10,565 nt of DNA, taken from assembly GCA_903930505.1 (NCBI GenBank), contig CAIYYQ010000260.1:1-10565 (forward strand), in the 5' to 3' direction. Below the pieces are notes generated by a model. That model worked only from the letters and a program-made list of their open reading frames with translations. It did no database searches and was not told the DNA's origin. The DNA comes from Methanobacteriota archaeon. GTDB lineage: Archaea > Thermoplasmatota > E2 > DHVEG-1. The position numbers and the translations under genes are program-made. Shown in pieces: positions 5,197 through 10,565 of the stretch. Position 1 is the stretch's first letter, and each line of letters begins with the position of its first letter.

Positions 5197-6195
5197 CTAG
5201 ACCCCTTTAAATTTTTCATGATATGGTTTAAAGGCACTGGTCTCACCAGCATATCGCAGCGTCGTACTGATATTACTATGTCCCATCATCCGTTGGATGA
5301 GATTCAATGGAATGTCATCCTCTGCAGCATGCGCTGCGTAACTGTGCCTAAGAATGTGGGGATGCACTTTGTATATCTTCGAACCGTCCGCTCTCGTTCC
5401 GATGACCTTTTGTATCCCTGCTTTTACCGCGGAATCAAAAACAATACCGTATATTGCTTTTGTAGTTAGCTTTTTACCATGCATCGATGGGAAAAGGTAC
5501 GGTCCATCTGCTGTGACATAACTTCGCCGTTCGATAGATATCCATAGCTGAATGGCTCGGTCCAGTTTCGATGAATACGGCACTGTTCTAAATTTATTGC
5601 CTTTGCCAATCACACTCATTGTTCTTTCAGCAGTGTTGACGTCTTCAATCTTTAACCCAGCTACCTCGGCCTCCCGCAATCCCAGGTAATACATTACGGC
5701 GATGATGAGCATGTCCCGAAGGTTGTCTGGTGCCTCCAGAAGAGCACGCACCTCATTTCTAGTGAGCGGTTCCTGTCCTTGCCCTTCCCATGTCGACATC
5801 GGATAATCGCCCATGTCAATATCTGTAAGGCACGGGACTATCATATTATGGTATGTCTCTAGATATCTGTAGAAGGATTGCAGTGCTGAAAGGCGAATGG
5901 AGAGAGTGGATCTTGCCCGCTTATTTTGTTTTAGATCGTTCAGGAATCTCCTTACATCCATTATTTTGGCATTTGTTAAAGATGTGTTGCCAAGAAAATC
6001 TCCAAAAATTTTTAGACTTGCTCCATATGATCGAACGGTGAGCGGCGAAAGCCGTGCCGTGCAATCTTCGATGTACTTTTTTACATACTCCTCTGTAATT
6101 ATTTTCTTTTTTTGCAGGAGTTCTTCCTTTGTCATGACGGCATCCTGTCGTGAAAAATCAGATAATGTAAATTGTATAGCATCAATTGTTGTCAT
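5197..6195 (-). CDS. Tyrosine recombinase/integrase, XerA/XerD-like, full length
   Basis: 332 aa. ATG 6195 is chosen because GAGGTGA (6201-6207) lies 5 nt upstream; the frame is open further but without a site. Residues about 35-117 form the SAM-like core-binding domain (SPLTVRSYGASLKIFGDFL and later helices). The catalytic domain runs from about 143: Arg174 (GLREAE), the GKGNKFRTVP hairpin with the catalytic Lys (198 or 201), His280-x2-Arg283, His306 (MGHSN) and nucleophile Tyr315. All catalytic residues are present and the length fits Xer-type enzymes. It is the last gene of a six-gene operon and overlaps the RHH-wHTH gene by 14 bp. Likely roles are resolving multimers of the replicon or integration/excision. 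A symbol is not assigned since XerA and element integrases cannot be told apart here. Confidence 0.9.
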   Translation of the reverse strand: MTTIDAIQFTLSDFSRQDAVMTKEELLQKKKIITEEYVKKYIEDCTARLSPLTVRSYGASLKIFGDFLGNTSLTNAKIMDVRRFLNDLKQNKRARSTLSIRLSALQSFYRYLETYHNMIVPCLTDIDMGDYPMSTWEGQGQEPLTRNEVRALLEAPDNLRDMLIIAVMYYLGLREAEVAGLKIEDVNTAERTMSVIGKGNKFRTVPYSSKLDRAIQLWISIERRSYVTADGPYLFPSMHGKKLTTKAIYGIVFDSAVKAGIQKVIGTRADGSKIYKVHPHILRHSYAAHAAEDDIPLNLIQRMMGHSNISTTLRYAGETSAFKPYHEKFKGV

Positions 6196-6670
6196 TGGAA
6201 TCACCTCGTATTTTCCATTTGGACATTCCGTTGACCTGTTTGATTCGAACAATGACAAATTGTTCCTCCAATCGTTCTATGCCGCGAATGATCTCCTCCT
6301 GTTCATATGGCAGGTATCCGGCTATTTCCGGGATGCTGAGTTTGTTTCCACTTGATAACAGCAGTTCTTCTATGTGATGAGCAATGTATTCGTCTTTTCT
6401 TCTCTTTAGTTCTGTAATTGAATCGATCTCTTTTTCAAGCTTCTGAAGTGTTCTCTGCATGACCTGAACATTAGTGCTTGTTTTTTCGAGTTGCTCGAAG
6501 ATCGGGCGGATTTTGAGATCATCTGCTCCATCGTTCTCATCCAGTTCGTTTTCACCTGCATGTCGGAGGAACTGGCTCACACTGCTGTGATATTTTTTTG
6601 AGTAATCTTTGAAACGTTGATGTTGTTCTTTGTCTAAAACAATAGTTACTCGTTCAAGATTGTCTCTCAC
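6182..6670 (-). CDS. RHH-coiled-coil-wHTH protein, partner of the XerA-like recombinase
   Basis: 162 aa from GTG 6670, whose GTGA overlaps the previous stop, with GGGGGTGA 4 nt upstream. Residues about 5-42 fit RHH (RVTIVLDKEQHQRF strand and first helix, SSVSQFLRHAGE second helix). Residues about 52-92 are a strong coiled coil with heptad Leu/Ile/Val. Residues 94-155 form a winged helix (LSIPEIAGYLPYEQEEIIRGIERL, then a wing FVIVRIKQVNGMSKWKI). The layout repeats that of the partners encoded at 2113 and 3660, though sequence identity is low, and again a tyrosine recombinase follows at once. Two DNA-binding domains joined by a dimerising coil suggest an architectural or regulatory factor that could bridge two DNA sites. 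It could bind the recombination site, repress the operon, or both. Confidence 0.8.
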   Translation of the reverse strand: MRDNLERVTIVLDKEQHQRFKDYSKKYHSSVSQFLRHAGENELDENDGADDLKIRPIFEQLEKTSTNVQVMQRTLQKLEKEIDSITELKRRKDEYIAHHIEELLLSSGNKLSIPEIAGYLPYEQEEIIRGIERLEEQFVIVRIKQVNGMSKWKIRGDSNDNN

Positions 6671-7170
6671 TCAATCACCCCCCGAGGTAGCAATGGCCCC
6701 AGTCTCCTGAAAATAGCTAAACACAGTTCGGTCTCCGACAAACCATTTTCATCGATTTTCAGTTCCCTGGCAAAATCATACGTTGATAGGATTGAATTGG
6801 TTGGGCCAAAATAAAAAAAATCTTCCAAGAGTTGTTGAACAGACAGGATTTTTAGACTTCTAAGACTTATGTTGCACATACCATGGCAGAGAAGACGAGA
6901 TCTCAAAATAGGAATGATCTTGCGTTCATAGGTGATGAATAGAGCCCCTTTTTTCTTACACGTGCTTATAAGAAAAAGTATCTGTCTGAGCAATATCTCT
7001 TCAGTTGATGGAGTATTTTTTGTTTTATAAGTCACCCTTGTCGGATTTGCATAGGTTACTTCCCATCCTGTAACGCACTGATGGCCATCGATTTCTTTTA
7101 ATTTCATGGTAAAGAAGCACCACGATTCCCTGGCATCGTTCGGTTCGCAAAACCATATGTTGTCAATCAT
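6667..7170 (-). CDS. Unknown protein, possibly an inactive exonuclease-fold relative
   Basis: 167 aa. ATG 7170 is chosen because it overlaps the exonuclease stop as ATGA and has GGGGGCGA just upstream; an upstream in-frame start lacks this. No catalytic motif is present. The order of elements mirrors the preceding exonuclease: ALFITYERKIIPILRSRLL resembles the strand and helix of the second exonuclease motif, SLKILSVQQLLEDFF the following strand and helix, NSILSTYDFARELKI the inner helix, and TELCLAIFRRLGPLL the helix carrying the third motif, but the acidic metal ligands are absent. I infer a diverged, non-catalytic partner of the exonuclease, perhaps forming a heterodimer. This rests on pattern only; the protein may be unrelated. 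Confidence 0.7.
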   Translation of the reverse strand: MIDNIWFCEPNDARESWCFFTMKLKEIDGHQCVTGWEVTYANPTRVTYKTKNTPSTEEILLRQILFLISTCKKKGALFITYERKIIPILRSRLLCHGMCNISLRSLKILSVQQLLEDFFYFGPTNSILSTYDFARELKIDENGLSETELCLAIFRRLGPLLPRGVIE

Positions 7171-7715
7171 AGCTTCGCCCCCTGGAATCTGGGGAAATCT
7201 TGCCCGCCCAGGCAATCTTGCAGCCGCCGCCATAGCTGATAACTGATCTCCACGTCGGTTTTATTGTAACGCAGAATCTGGTCCAGCTTACCTTGGCGGT
7301 AGAGTGCCGGGATCGTGTCTTCTGTCGGCATTTTCTCTTTGTTCAGCAGAAATTTTGCCCATTGGTTGAGGCTGCCCACTTGGTTATATGTAAACCGCTT
7401 CCCTTTCAGTACGAGCATAATGTCGGTCAAATAAATATTGTAAAAATCTCCTACTGGCAAGCGATATTTGATGGCATGCGTAACAATACATTGATGATCA
7501 TAAGAAATATTGAAACCTATCAGCCCTTCAAAATGACGCGAATTAAAAAATTGCAGGAACGAGATAAGGGTCTCCTCTTCTTTTTCCGAGGTGAAGGTCT
7601 TGATCTCAGTTGGATTGGTCGTGTCAAGGGCCCCGATGCAGATGATTTTGTCATCCCACATACTGGTTCCGTTCATTTCCAGATCGATGATGCATTTCTT
7701 TCCATTGTTGGACAT
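7167..7715 (-). CDS. DEDDy-type 3'-5' exonuclease (RNase H-like fold)
   Basis: 182 aa. ATG 7715 is preferred over ATG 7730 because GGAAGGTGA (7720-7728) is better spaced from it. The three exonuclease motifs of the DnaQ/PolB proofreading superfamily are visible: Exo I Asp11-x-Glu13 (IIDLEMNG), Exo II Asp73 in GFNISYD, and Exo III Tyr150-x3-Asp154 (YNKTD), the Tyr marking the DEDDy subgroup. It is a free-standing domain without a polymerase. It resembles the archaeal exonucleases related to the PolB exonuclease domain. It would remove nucleotides from 3' ends of DNA or RNA with two metal ions. Placed in one operon with a recombinase, it may process ends during recombination, repair or replication of the element. 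The fold assignment is strong; substrate and role are unknown. Confidence 0.82.
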   Translation of the reverse strand: MSNNGKKCIIDLEMNGTSMWDDKIICIGALDTTNPTEIKTFTSEKEEETLISFLQFFNSRHFEGLIGFNISYDHQCIVTHAIKYRLPVGDFYNIYLTDIMLVLKGKRFTYNQVGSLNQWAKFLLNKEKMPTEDTIPALYRQGKLDQILRYNKTDVEISYQLWRRLQDCLGGQDFPRFQGAKL

Positions 7716-7733
7716 ATTATCACCTTCCATTTC

Positions 7734-8135
7734 TCACCTATACATGATATGATTCTGTTGGCCGTTTTTTTTTAGACCGTCTTCTATTGCAGTTTTTTTC
7801 TTTTCATAACGCTCGTAGTTGAGCATCTCCTTGGCTAACGAAGAAATAATCCTCTGCATGGTTGATGGTGTCATTCTCAGTTCCACGGGGCATTGGCTGT
7901 ATTTTGTGTTATTATCTTCGTCCTCGCCATCACTGATGCTTGAGACGTTGGTGAAGAACATGACCCGCGCTTCTTGGTCATTTAAAAACGGTATGCATGA
8001 GTCGATCGAAAAAACTTGAACTTTTGTTAAGTCAAACTTGATCGGGCAGGTTTTTGCGGCAACCTCTGTGTCGCGCCCTTCTCGCTGTTTTATCATCTGC
8101 TCCGTTATTTTCACAAATTGTCCCTTATTGGTCAT
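7734..8135 (-). CDS. 133-aa protein of unknown function
   Basis: ATG 8135 has GGAGG 7 nt upstream and overlaps the stop of the 78-aa gene by 11 bp; 18 bp separate its stop from the exonuclease start. The middle has a beta-rich stretch (KVQVFSID, ARVMFFTNVSS), a short acidic loop (SDGEDEDN), then a strand, CPVELRMTPST, leading into a helix MQRIISSLAKEMLNYE. A strand ending in a Pro followed by a long helix ending in YE resembles the small DUF3467-type proteins, which I note as a likeness only. The C-terminus is basic. Its place between a small basic protein and an exonuclease suggests an accessory role in the operon. Confidence 0.7.
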   Translation of the reverse strand: MTNKGQFVKITEQMIKQREGRDTEVAAKTCPIKFDLTKVQVFSIDSCIPFLNDQEARVMFFTNVSSISDGEDEDNNTKYSQCPVELRMTPSTMQRIISSLAKEMLNYERYEKKKTAIEDGLKKNGQQNHIMYR

Positions 8136-8361
8136 TTTTTGCCTCCATTGCTCTGTGCTGTTGTTCTTTGTTCATCGGTCTGCTGCATTGATGCAGGACT
8201 GCTTGTGGCAATAGTTGGTTCCACGATGGTTGTTGGTCTGCGAAGTGGAATTGAAAGGCGAAAACCTCCCGTCGCAAAGCATCGATATTCAATCGGGCGT
8301 GTTTGTTGTTGTTTTTTATTTTCTGCAGCATTTTTCTTTTGATTTTCTCGTTTTTTTCCAT
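8125..8361 (-). CDS. Small basic 78-aa protein, first gene of the operon
   Basis: ATG 8361 has AGGAGG (8371-8376) 9 nt upstream, and its stop (8125-8127) lies inside the start of the next gene, showing translational coupling. The first 32 residues are strongly basic and helical (KIKRKMLQKIKNNNKHARL), while the rest is rich in Gln, His and Asn with no recognised domain. It is the first product from the TATA-bearing promoter at 8413-8421. A nucleic-acid-binding or short regulatory protein fits the composition, but no family is recognised. Confidence 0.65.
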   Translation of the reverse strand: MEKNEKIKRKMLQKIKNNNKHARLNIDALRREVFAFQFHFADQQPSWNQLLPQAVLHQCSRPMNKEQQHRAMEAKNDQ

Positions 8362-8393
8362 AGTTTTTTGCCTCCTATATTATCATTGTGGTA

Positions 8394-8403
8394 ATTACGT
8401 AAT
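8394..8403. promoter_or_regulatory. TTACGTAA-type operator, site 3
   Basis: ATTACGTAAT is a perfect palindrome between the minus-strand TATA box (8413-8421) and the expected start of transcription (near 8391). A protein bound here would block the six-gene operon promoter. Confidence 0.6.
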
Positions 8404-8412
8404 ATTTGTTTT

Positions 8413-8421
8413 ATTTATATA
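8413..8421 (-). promoter_or_regulatory. TATA box of the six-gene operon
   Basis: On the minus strand this reads TATATAAAT, preceded by a purine-rich BRE-like CAAAG. About 26 bp downstream gives a start near 8391 and a leader of about 30 nt that contains AGGAGG (8371-8376) before ATG 8361. Confidence 0.65.
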
Positions 8422-8437
8422 CTTTGCTGAAATATCG

Positions 8438-8462
8438 TTTACGTAGTATGACTTTACGTAAA
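8438..8462. promoter_or_regulatory. Paired TTACGTAA-type operators, sites 4 and 5
   Basis: TTTACGTAG (8438-8446) and TTTACGTAAA (8453-8462) have centres 15 bp apart. The second touches the TATA box of the wHTH gene, where TFB would bind, and both lie upstream of the minus promoter. This fits autoregulation of the wHTH gene by binding one helical face and a half turn apart. Confidence 0.6.
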
Positions 8463-8464
8463 AC

Positions 8465-8474
8465 TATATAATTA
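8465..8474 (+). promoter_or_regulatory. TATA box of the wHTH gene, leaderless transcript
   Basis: TATATAATTA is centred about 27 bp before the A of ATG 8496, with a purine-rich BRE-like GTAAAAC just upstream. No Shine-Dalgarno site precedes the ATG. Transcription should therefore begin at or next to the start codon. Confidence 0.65.
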
Positions 8475-8495
8475 ACGATCTACTTCACTAGTATA

Positions 8496-8771
8496 ATGAG
8501 TGACAAATTGGTATTCTTAGCAAAAGCAGGAGCTGCAGAAATTCTCACAACTCTTCTTGAACAAAAGGATAAAATGTATTTCACCGAGTTAAAAACAAAG
8601 ATTGGTCAAGGAAGCATGACAACTTTAGCTACCAGAGTAGTTGAATTAGAAAGATGCGGGCTCATAGAATTTGAAATGGAAAAAAAATATGGCCGAAAGA
8701 GGTATATCTGGTTAACGGAAAAAGGAAAAAAAGTTGCTAAGCATCTGAAAGAAATAGAAAAACTAATGTGA
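8496..8771 (+). CDS. Winged-helix transcriptional regulator, 91 aa
   Basis: A single-domain wHTH. Helix 1 is around LAKAGAAEILTTLLEQ, helices 2-3 run FTELKTKIGQGSMTTLATRVVELERCGLIEF, and the wing is EMEKKYGRKRYIWLTEKGKKVAKHL, ending in a basic helix. The pattern, with G-x-LIE before a basic wing ending in YxLTEKG, matches small archaeal and bacterial HxlR/MarR-like regulators; I do not assign a precise family. Such proteins bind palindromes as dimers. The gene is divergent from the six-gene operon, and its promoter carries three TTACGTAA palindromes that also occur before module A, so it is the likely repressor of itself, the operon and perhaps module A. ATG 8496 is chosen from the TATA spacing. 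It converges with the Orc1/Cdc6 gene, 26 bp away. Confidence 0.82.
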   Translation: MSDKLVFLAKAGAAEILTTLLEQKDKMYFTELKTKIGQGSMTTLATRVVELERCGLIEFEMEKKYGRKRYIWLTEKGKKVAKHLKEIEKLM

Positions 8772-8797
8772 CAACGTATTGTGATAGTATTCTCTGA

Positions 8798-10153
8798 TCA
8801 TATGATTCTCATCTGGTTTTTCAGATTATAATGTAGCAGTTCTCTTAGCATCTCGTCTTCTTGAAGGATCCCAATTATCTGCGTAGCGGGTGCTGACAAG
8901 GTAATTTCTTTGCATCTTCCTTGCCGACCTTTCGATATGACGCGAGCAGTAATAATCCCAAGCATATCAAGCTCGGAAACCAGATCAGTGATCCTTCGCT
9001 GTGACAAACAATCATACCGCGCTTTTTTACATAAATCCCTGTAATAATCATAGACTTTACCTGTTGTTATTACTTCAGAAATACCCGCTTCTCTGTGGTT
9101 TTTTAGCGTCTTCAGAATAGCGATGATCACCAGTTTAGACTGCAGGGGTAAGTTCCATACGACTTCTGCCATGCAATCAGATTCGATCTTCTTTTGCGCA
9201 AGGCGCACATGCTGCCTTGTTATCTTTAAATCGCTGTTTCGTTCCGCAATCTCTGCAGATACCCGGAGAAGATCAAGAGCTTTCCGTGCGTCCCCATGTT
9301 CACGAGCGGCAAGTGCTGCGCATAACGGGACAACTTCGTCATCAATGGTATCTGATTTTAAGGCTACTCTTGCACGTTCACGCAAGATATCTTGGAGTTC
9401 CTGTGCGTCGTAGGCATTAAAAATCATGTTTTCCGGGCCAAAACTTGATAGCACCTTTGGGTCTAAAAATTCGGTGTATTTCAGATCATTGGAAATACAA
9501 ATTATTGATATCTTTGCATTTTGGAGTTGTTCATTGACTCTTGTTAGCATGTATAACGCTTCATCGTTGGTCTTGATCTTGTCAGATTCATCAAGTACGA
9601 TGATGATAATCTGCTTATGTGTATCGAGACGCTGTGTGATCTTTGAAAATAAAGCGTCGATGGGGAGACCGTTTAAGGGGATGATGTCCAGCGTGTTGTT
9701 GATGAGCTGCTGGCCGATATACTGCAATATTTTGTACAGCGAATCGATCAATTGGGCGTTGATGTAGAGAAAATGGATTTGTTTGCCCATGGCCGTTCCT
9801 TGGGTTTGAAGTTCTTCTCCAACATATTTTGCCACAACAGTTTTTCCTGTTCCTGTTTTGCCATAAATGATGACGTTGGATGGCGTTTCATAGTTCAATG
9901 CAGGGGAAAGGATTTGTGCAAGTTCGTGTATCTGCTGTTCCCTATGGGGAAGGACCTCGGGCACGAAGCTTGAACGCAGCAATTCACGGTTGACAAAGAG
10001 ATGCTTCTGCTGAAGGATAAGATCAAACAAGTGACTACTAGGCCGTTTGTCTTCAACCTGTGTATTGGTTTGATCCAGCTGAACTATGGCATTAGTGGAT
10101 AATGATTGTTCGACAGCTTTTGAAATGACTTCGATCGATGGTGCGGTTGTCAT
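8798..10153 (-). CDS. Orc1/Cdc6 replication initiator
   Basis: 451 aa, at the upper end for archaeal Orc1/Cdc6; GAGGAG lies 6 nt before ATG 10153. AAA+ ATPase: Walker A GKTGTGKT (98-105), Walker B IIIVLDESD (Asp188, Glu189), sensor 1 Asn222 (SND), sensor 2 Arg290 in GDARKALDLLR. The C-terminal winged helix runs about 327-420, with the wing near KGRQGRCKEITL. The first 45 residues are an extra, weakly conserved tail. Archaeal Orc1/Cdc6 binds origin repeats, melts DNA and recruits the MCM helicase. A copy beside recombinase genes usually marks a plasmid-type or integrated replicon with its own origin. Ser190 stands where many homologues have Ile or Val. No separate partition genes are seen here. 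Motifs are intact, so it should be active. Confidence 0.95.
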   Translation of the reverse strand: MTTAPSIEVISKAVEQSLSTNAIVQLDQTNTQVEDKRPSSHLFDLILQQKHLFVNRELLRSSFVPEVLPHREQQIHELAQILSPALNYETPSNVIIYGKTGTGKTVVAKYVGEELQTQGTAMGKQIHFLYINAQLIDSLYKILQYIGQQLINNTLDIIPLNGLPIDALFSKITQRLDTHKQIIIIVLDESDKIKTNDEALYMLTRVNEQLQNAKISIICISNDLKYTEFLDPKVLSSFGPENMIFNAYDAQELQDILRERARVALKSDTIDDEVVPLCAALAAREHGDARKALDLLRVSAEIAERNSDLKITRQHVRLAQKKIESDCMAEVVWNLPLQSKLVIIAILKTLKNHREAGISEVITTGKVYDYYRDLCKKARYDCLSQRRITDLVSELDMLGIITARVISKGRQGRCKEITLSAPATQIIGILQEDEMLRELLHYNLKNQMRII

Positions 10154-10287
10154 ATACTTCTCCTCATCCAGAGAGCATCTCCTCTGAAGATTAGTAATAT
10201 CTCAGCTGAAAACAACCCCCGGAAAAATGCATGTCATCATGGGTTTAAAACGTTGTTGTTTTAATCAAGCGAGCAGTCAGTTGTCCA
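10154..10287. other. Gap before orc1/cdc6, promoter and possible origin region
   Basis: 134 bp without a gene. It contains an inverted repeat TTAAAAC/GTTTTAA (10245-10251, 10258-10264; 6-bp centre), a short C/G-run (CCCCCGG, 10216-10222), and on the minus strand a TTTTAAA that could be a TATA box (10243-10249). Origins of archaeal replicons often lie directly upstream of the initiator gene and their repeats carry a G-string, but I find no repeated origin box, so origin function is only a guess. Confidence 0.3.
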
Positions 10288-10565
10288 TTATTTTTTATAA
10301 TCATATTTCAGTGATTTGGCAAGAGATCTGAGATGGTGTTTCATCATCTCTGGATCATCTAAGGCGGAAGATGCGATTTCTTCAACGTGCCATCCTTCTG
10401 ATCGGAGGATTGTTCTGATGAGGTTATCAATTTTTTGCTGAGTGAGTTGTTCGATGACATTTACAATTGTTTGTGCATCTTCATCTCCTTTGAGTGCTTC
10501 AAGGGTTTGACGGAAGATGTTCTCGTTAGTCTTTTTCTAACTCGTTGACCAGTTCTTTTACTTTA
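10288..10565 (-). pseudogene. C-terminal end of an unknown gene, apparently frameshifted, cut by window edge
   Basis: On the minus strand the edge frame reads KVKELVNELEKD then TAA (10526-10528). From just before that stop a second frame, one base shifted, stays open for about 80 codons to TAA 10288-10290 (ENIFRQTLEALKG..., DNLIRTILRSEGW, LRSLAKSLKYDYKK) but has no start codon near its beginning. Skipping one base after the A-run (10532-10536) joins them into one helical, charged protein. Decay, a sequencing error, or programmed frameshifting could explain this. No family is recognised. Confidence 0.5.

Noticed and set aside
5131..5469. Plus-strand open frame over the XerA-like gene
   Set aside because: It is antisense to the catalytic domain of a clearly recognised recombinase and starts in the inverted repeat.
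9123..9767. Plus-strand open frames over the Orc1/Cdc6 gene
   Set aside because: Shadows of an initiator gene whose Walker, sensor and winged-helix motifs are all on the other strand.
10324..10352. Imperfect hairpin (AGAGAT/ATCTCT) near the right edge
   Set aside because: It falls within the apparently coding end of the right-edge gene and is imperfect, so no separate function is supported.
1..10565. CRISPR array, tRNA, rRNA or insertion sequence ends
   Set aside because: I saw no regularly spaced repeats, no T-arm or clover-leaf pattern, no rRNA-like stretch, no transposase and no paired terminal repeats.

Overview
The window looks archaeal, probably euryarchaeal and methanogen-like (inference). 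It carries an Orc1/Cdc6 initiator, archaeal TATA-type promoters with a leaderless start, Shine-Dalgarno sites of the GGAGG/GGTGA type, and recombinases of archaeal style. An origin-binding initiator, several tyrosine recombinases, ribbon-helix-helix (RHH) and winged-helix (wHTH) proteins, many small unknown genes and decayed paralogues together suggest a mobile replicon: a plasmid, an integrated plasmid or a virus-like element. There are no rRNA, tRNA, CRISPR or housekeeping metabolic genes.

Layout. Positions 1-1237 (minus) hold a long zinc-ribbon/HTH protein gene that runs off the left edge. A divergent control region (1238-1469) with a strong palindrome leads into a plus-strand cluster. The cluster holds a 144-aa unknown protein, a doubtful 70-aa ORF full of palindromes, and two tandem copies of one module: an RHH-wHTH protein followed by a catalytic-domain-only tyrosine recombinase with a C-x-C-x2-C insert. 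Copy A (2113-3655) is intact. Copy B (3660-4819) has a broken RHH-wHTH gene and a recombinase that has lost its nucleophilic Tyr and its catalytic His. A third copy survives only as a stop- and frameshift-bearing C-terminal remnant (4820-5060). Next come a U-tract and a 9-bp-arm inverted repeat.

Positions 5197-8361 (minus) form a tightly packed six-gene operon. In transcription order it encodes a 78-aa unknown, a 133-aa unknown, a DEDDy-type 3'-5' exonuclease, a probably inactive relative of that fold, another RHH-coiled-coil-wHTH protein, and a full-length XerA-like tyrosine recombinase with all catalytic residues. The RHH-wHTH plus recombinase pairing thus occurs twice in different lineages of recombinase, which is the most notable pattern here.

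Positions 8362-8495 are a divergent promoter region with three TTACGTAA-type palindromes. It serves the six-gene operon (minus) and a leaderless 91-aa wHTH regulator gene (8496-8771, plus). The same motif recurs at 2018-2029 and 2074-2081, just before module A, so one regulator may govern both recombinase regions. Positions 8798-10153 (minus) encode Orc1/Cdc6, preceded by a 134-bp gap that might hold an origin, and a truncated, apparently frameshifted gene end reaches the right edge.
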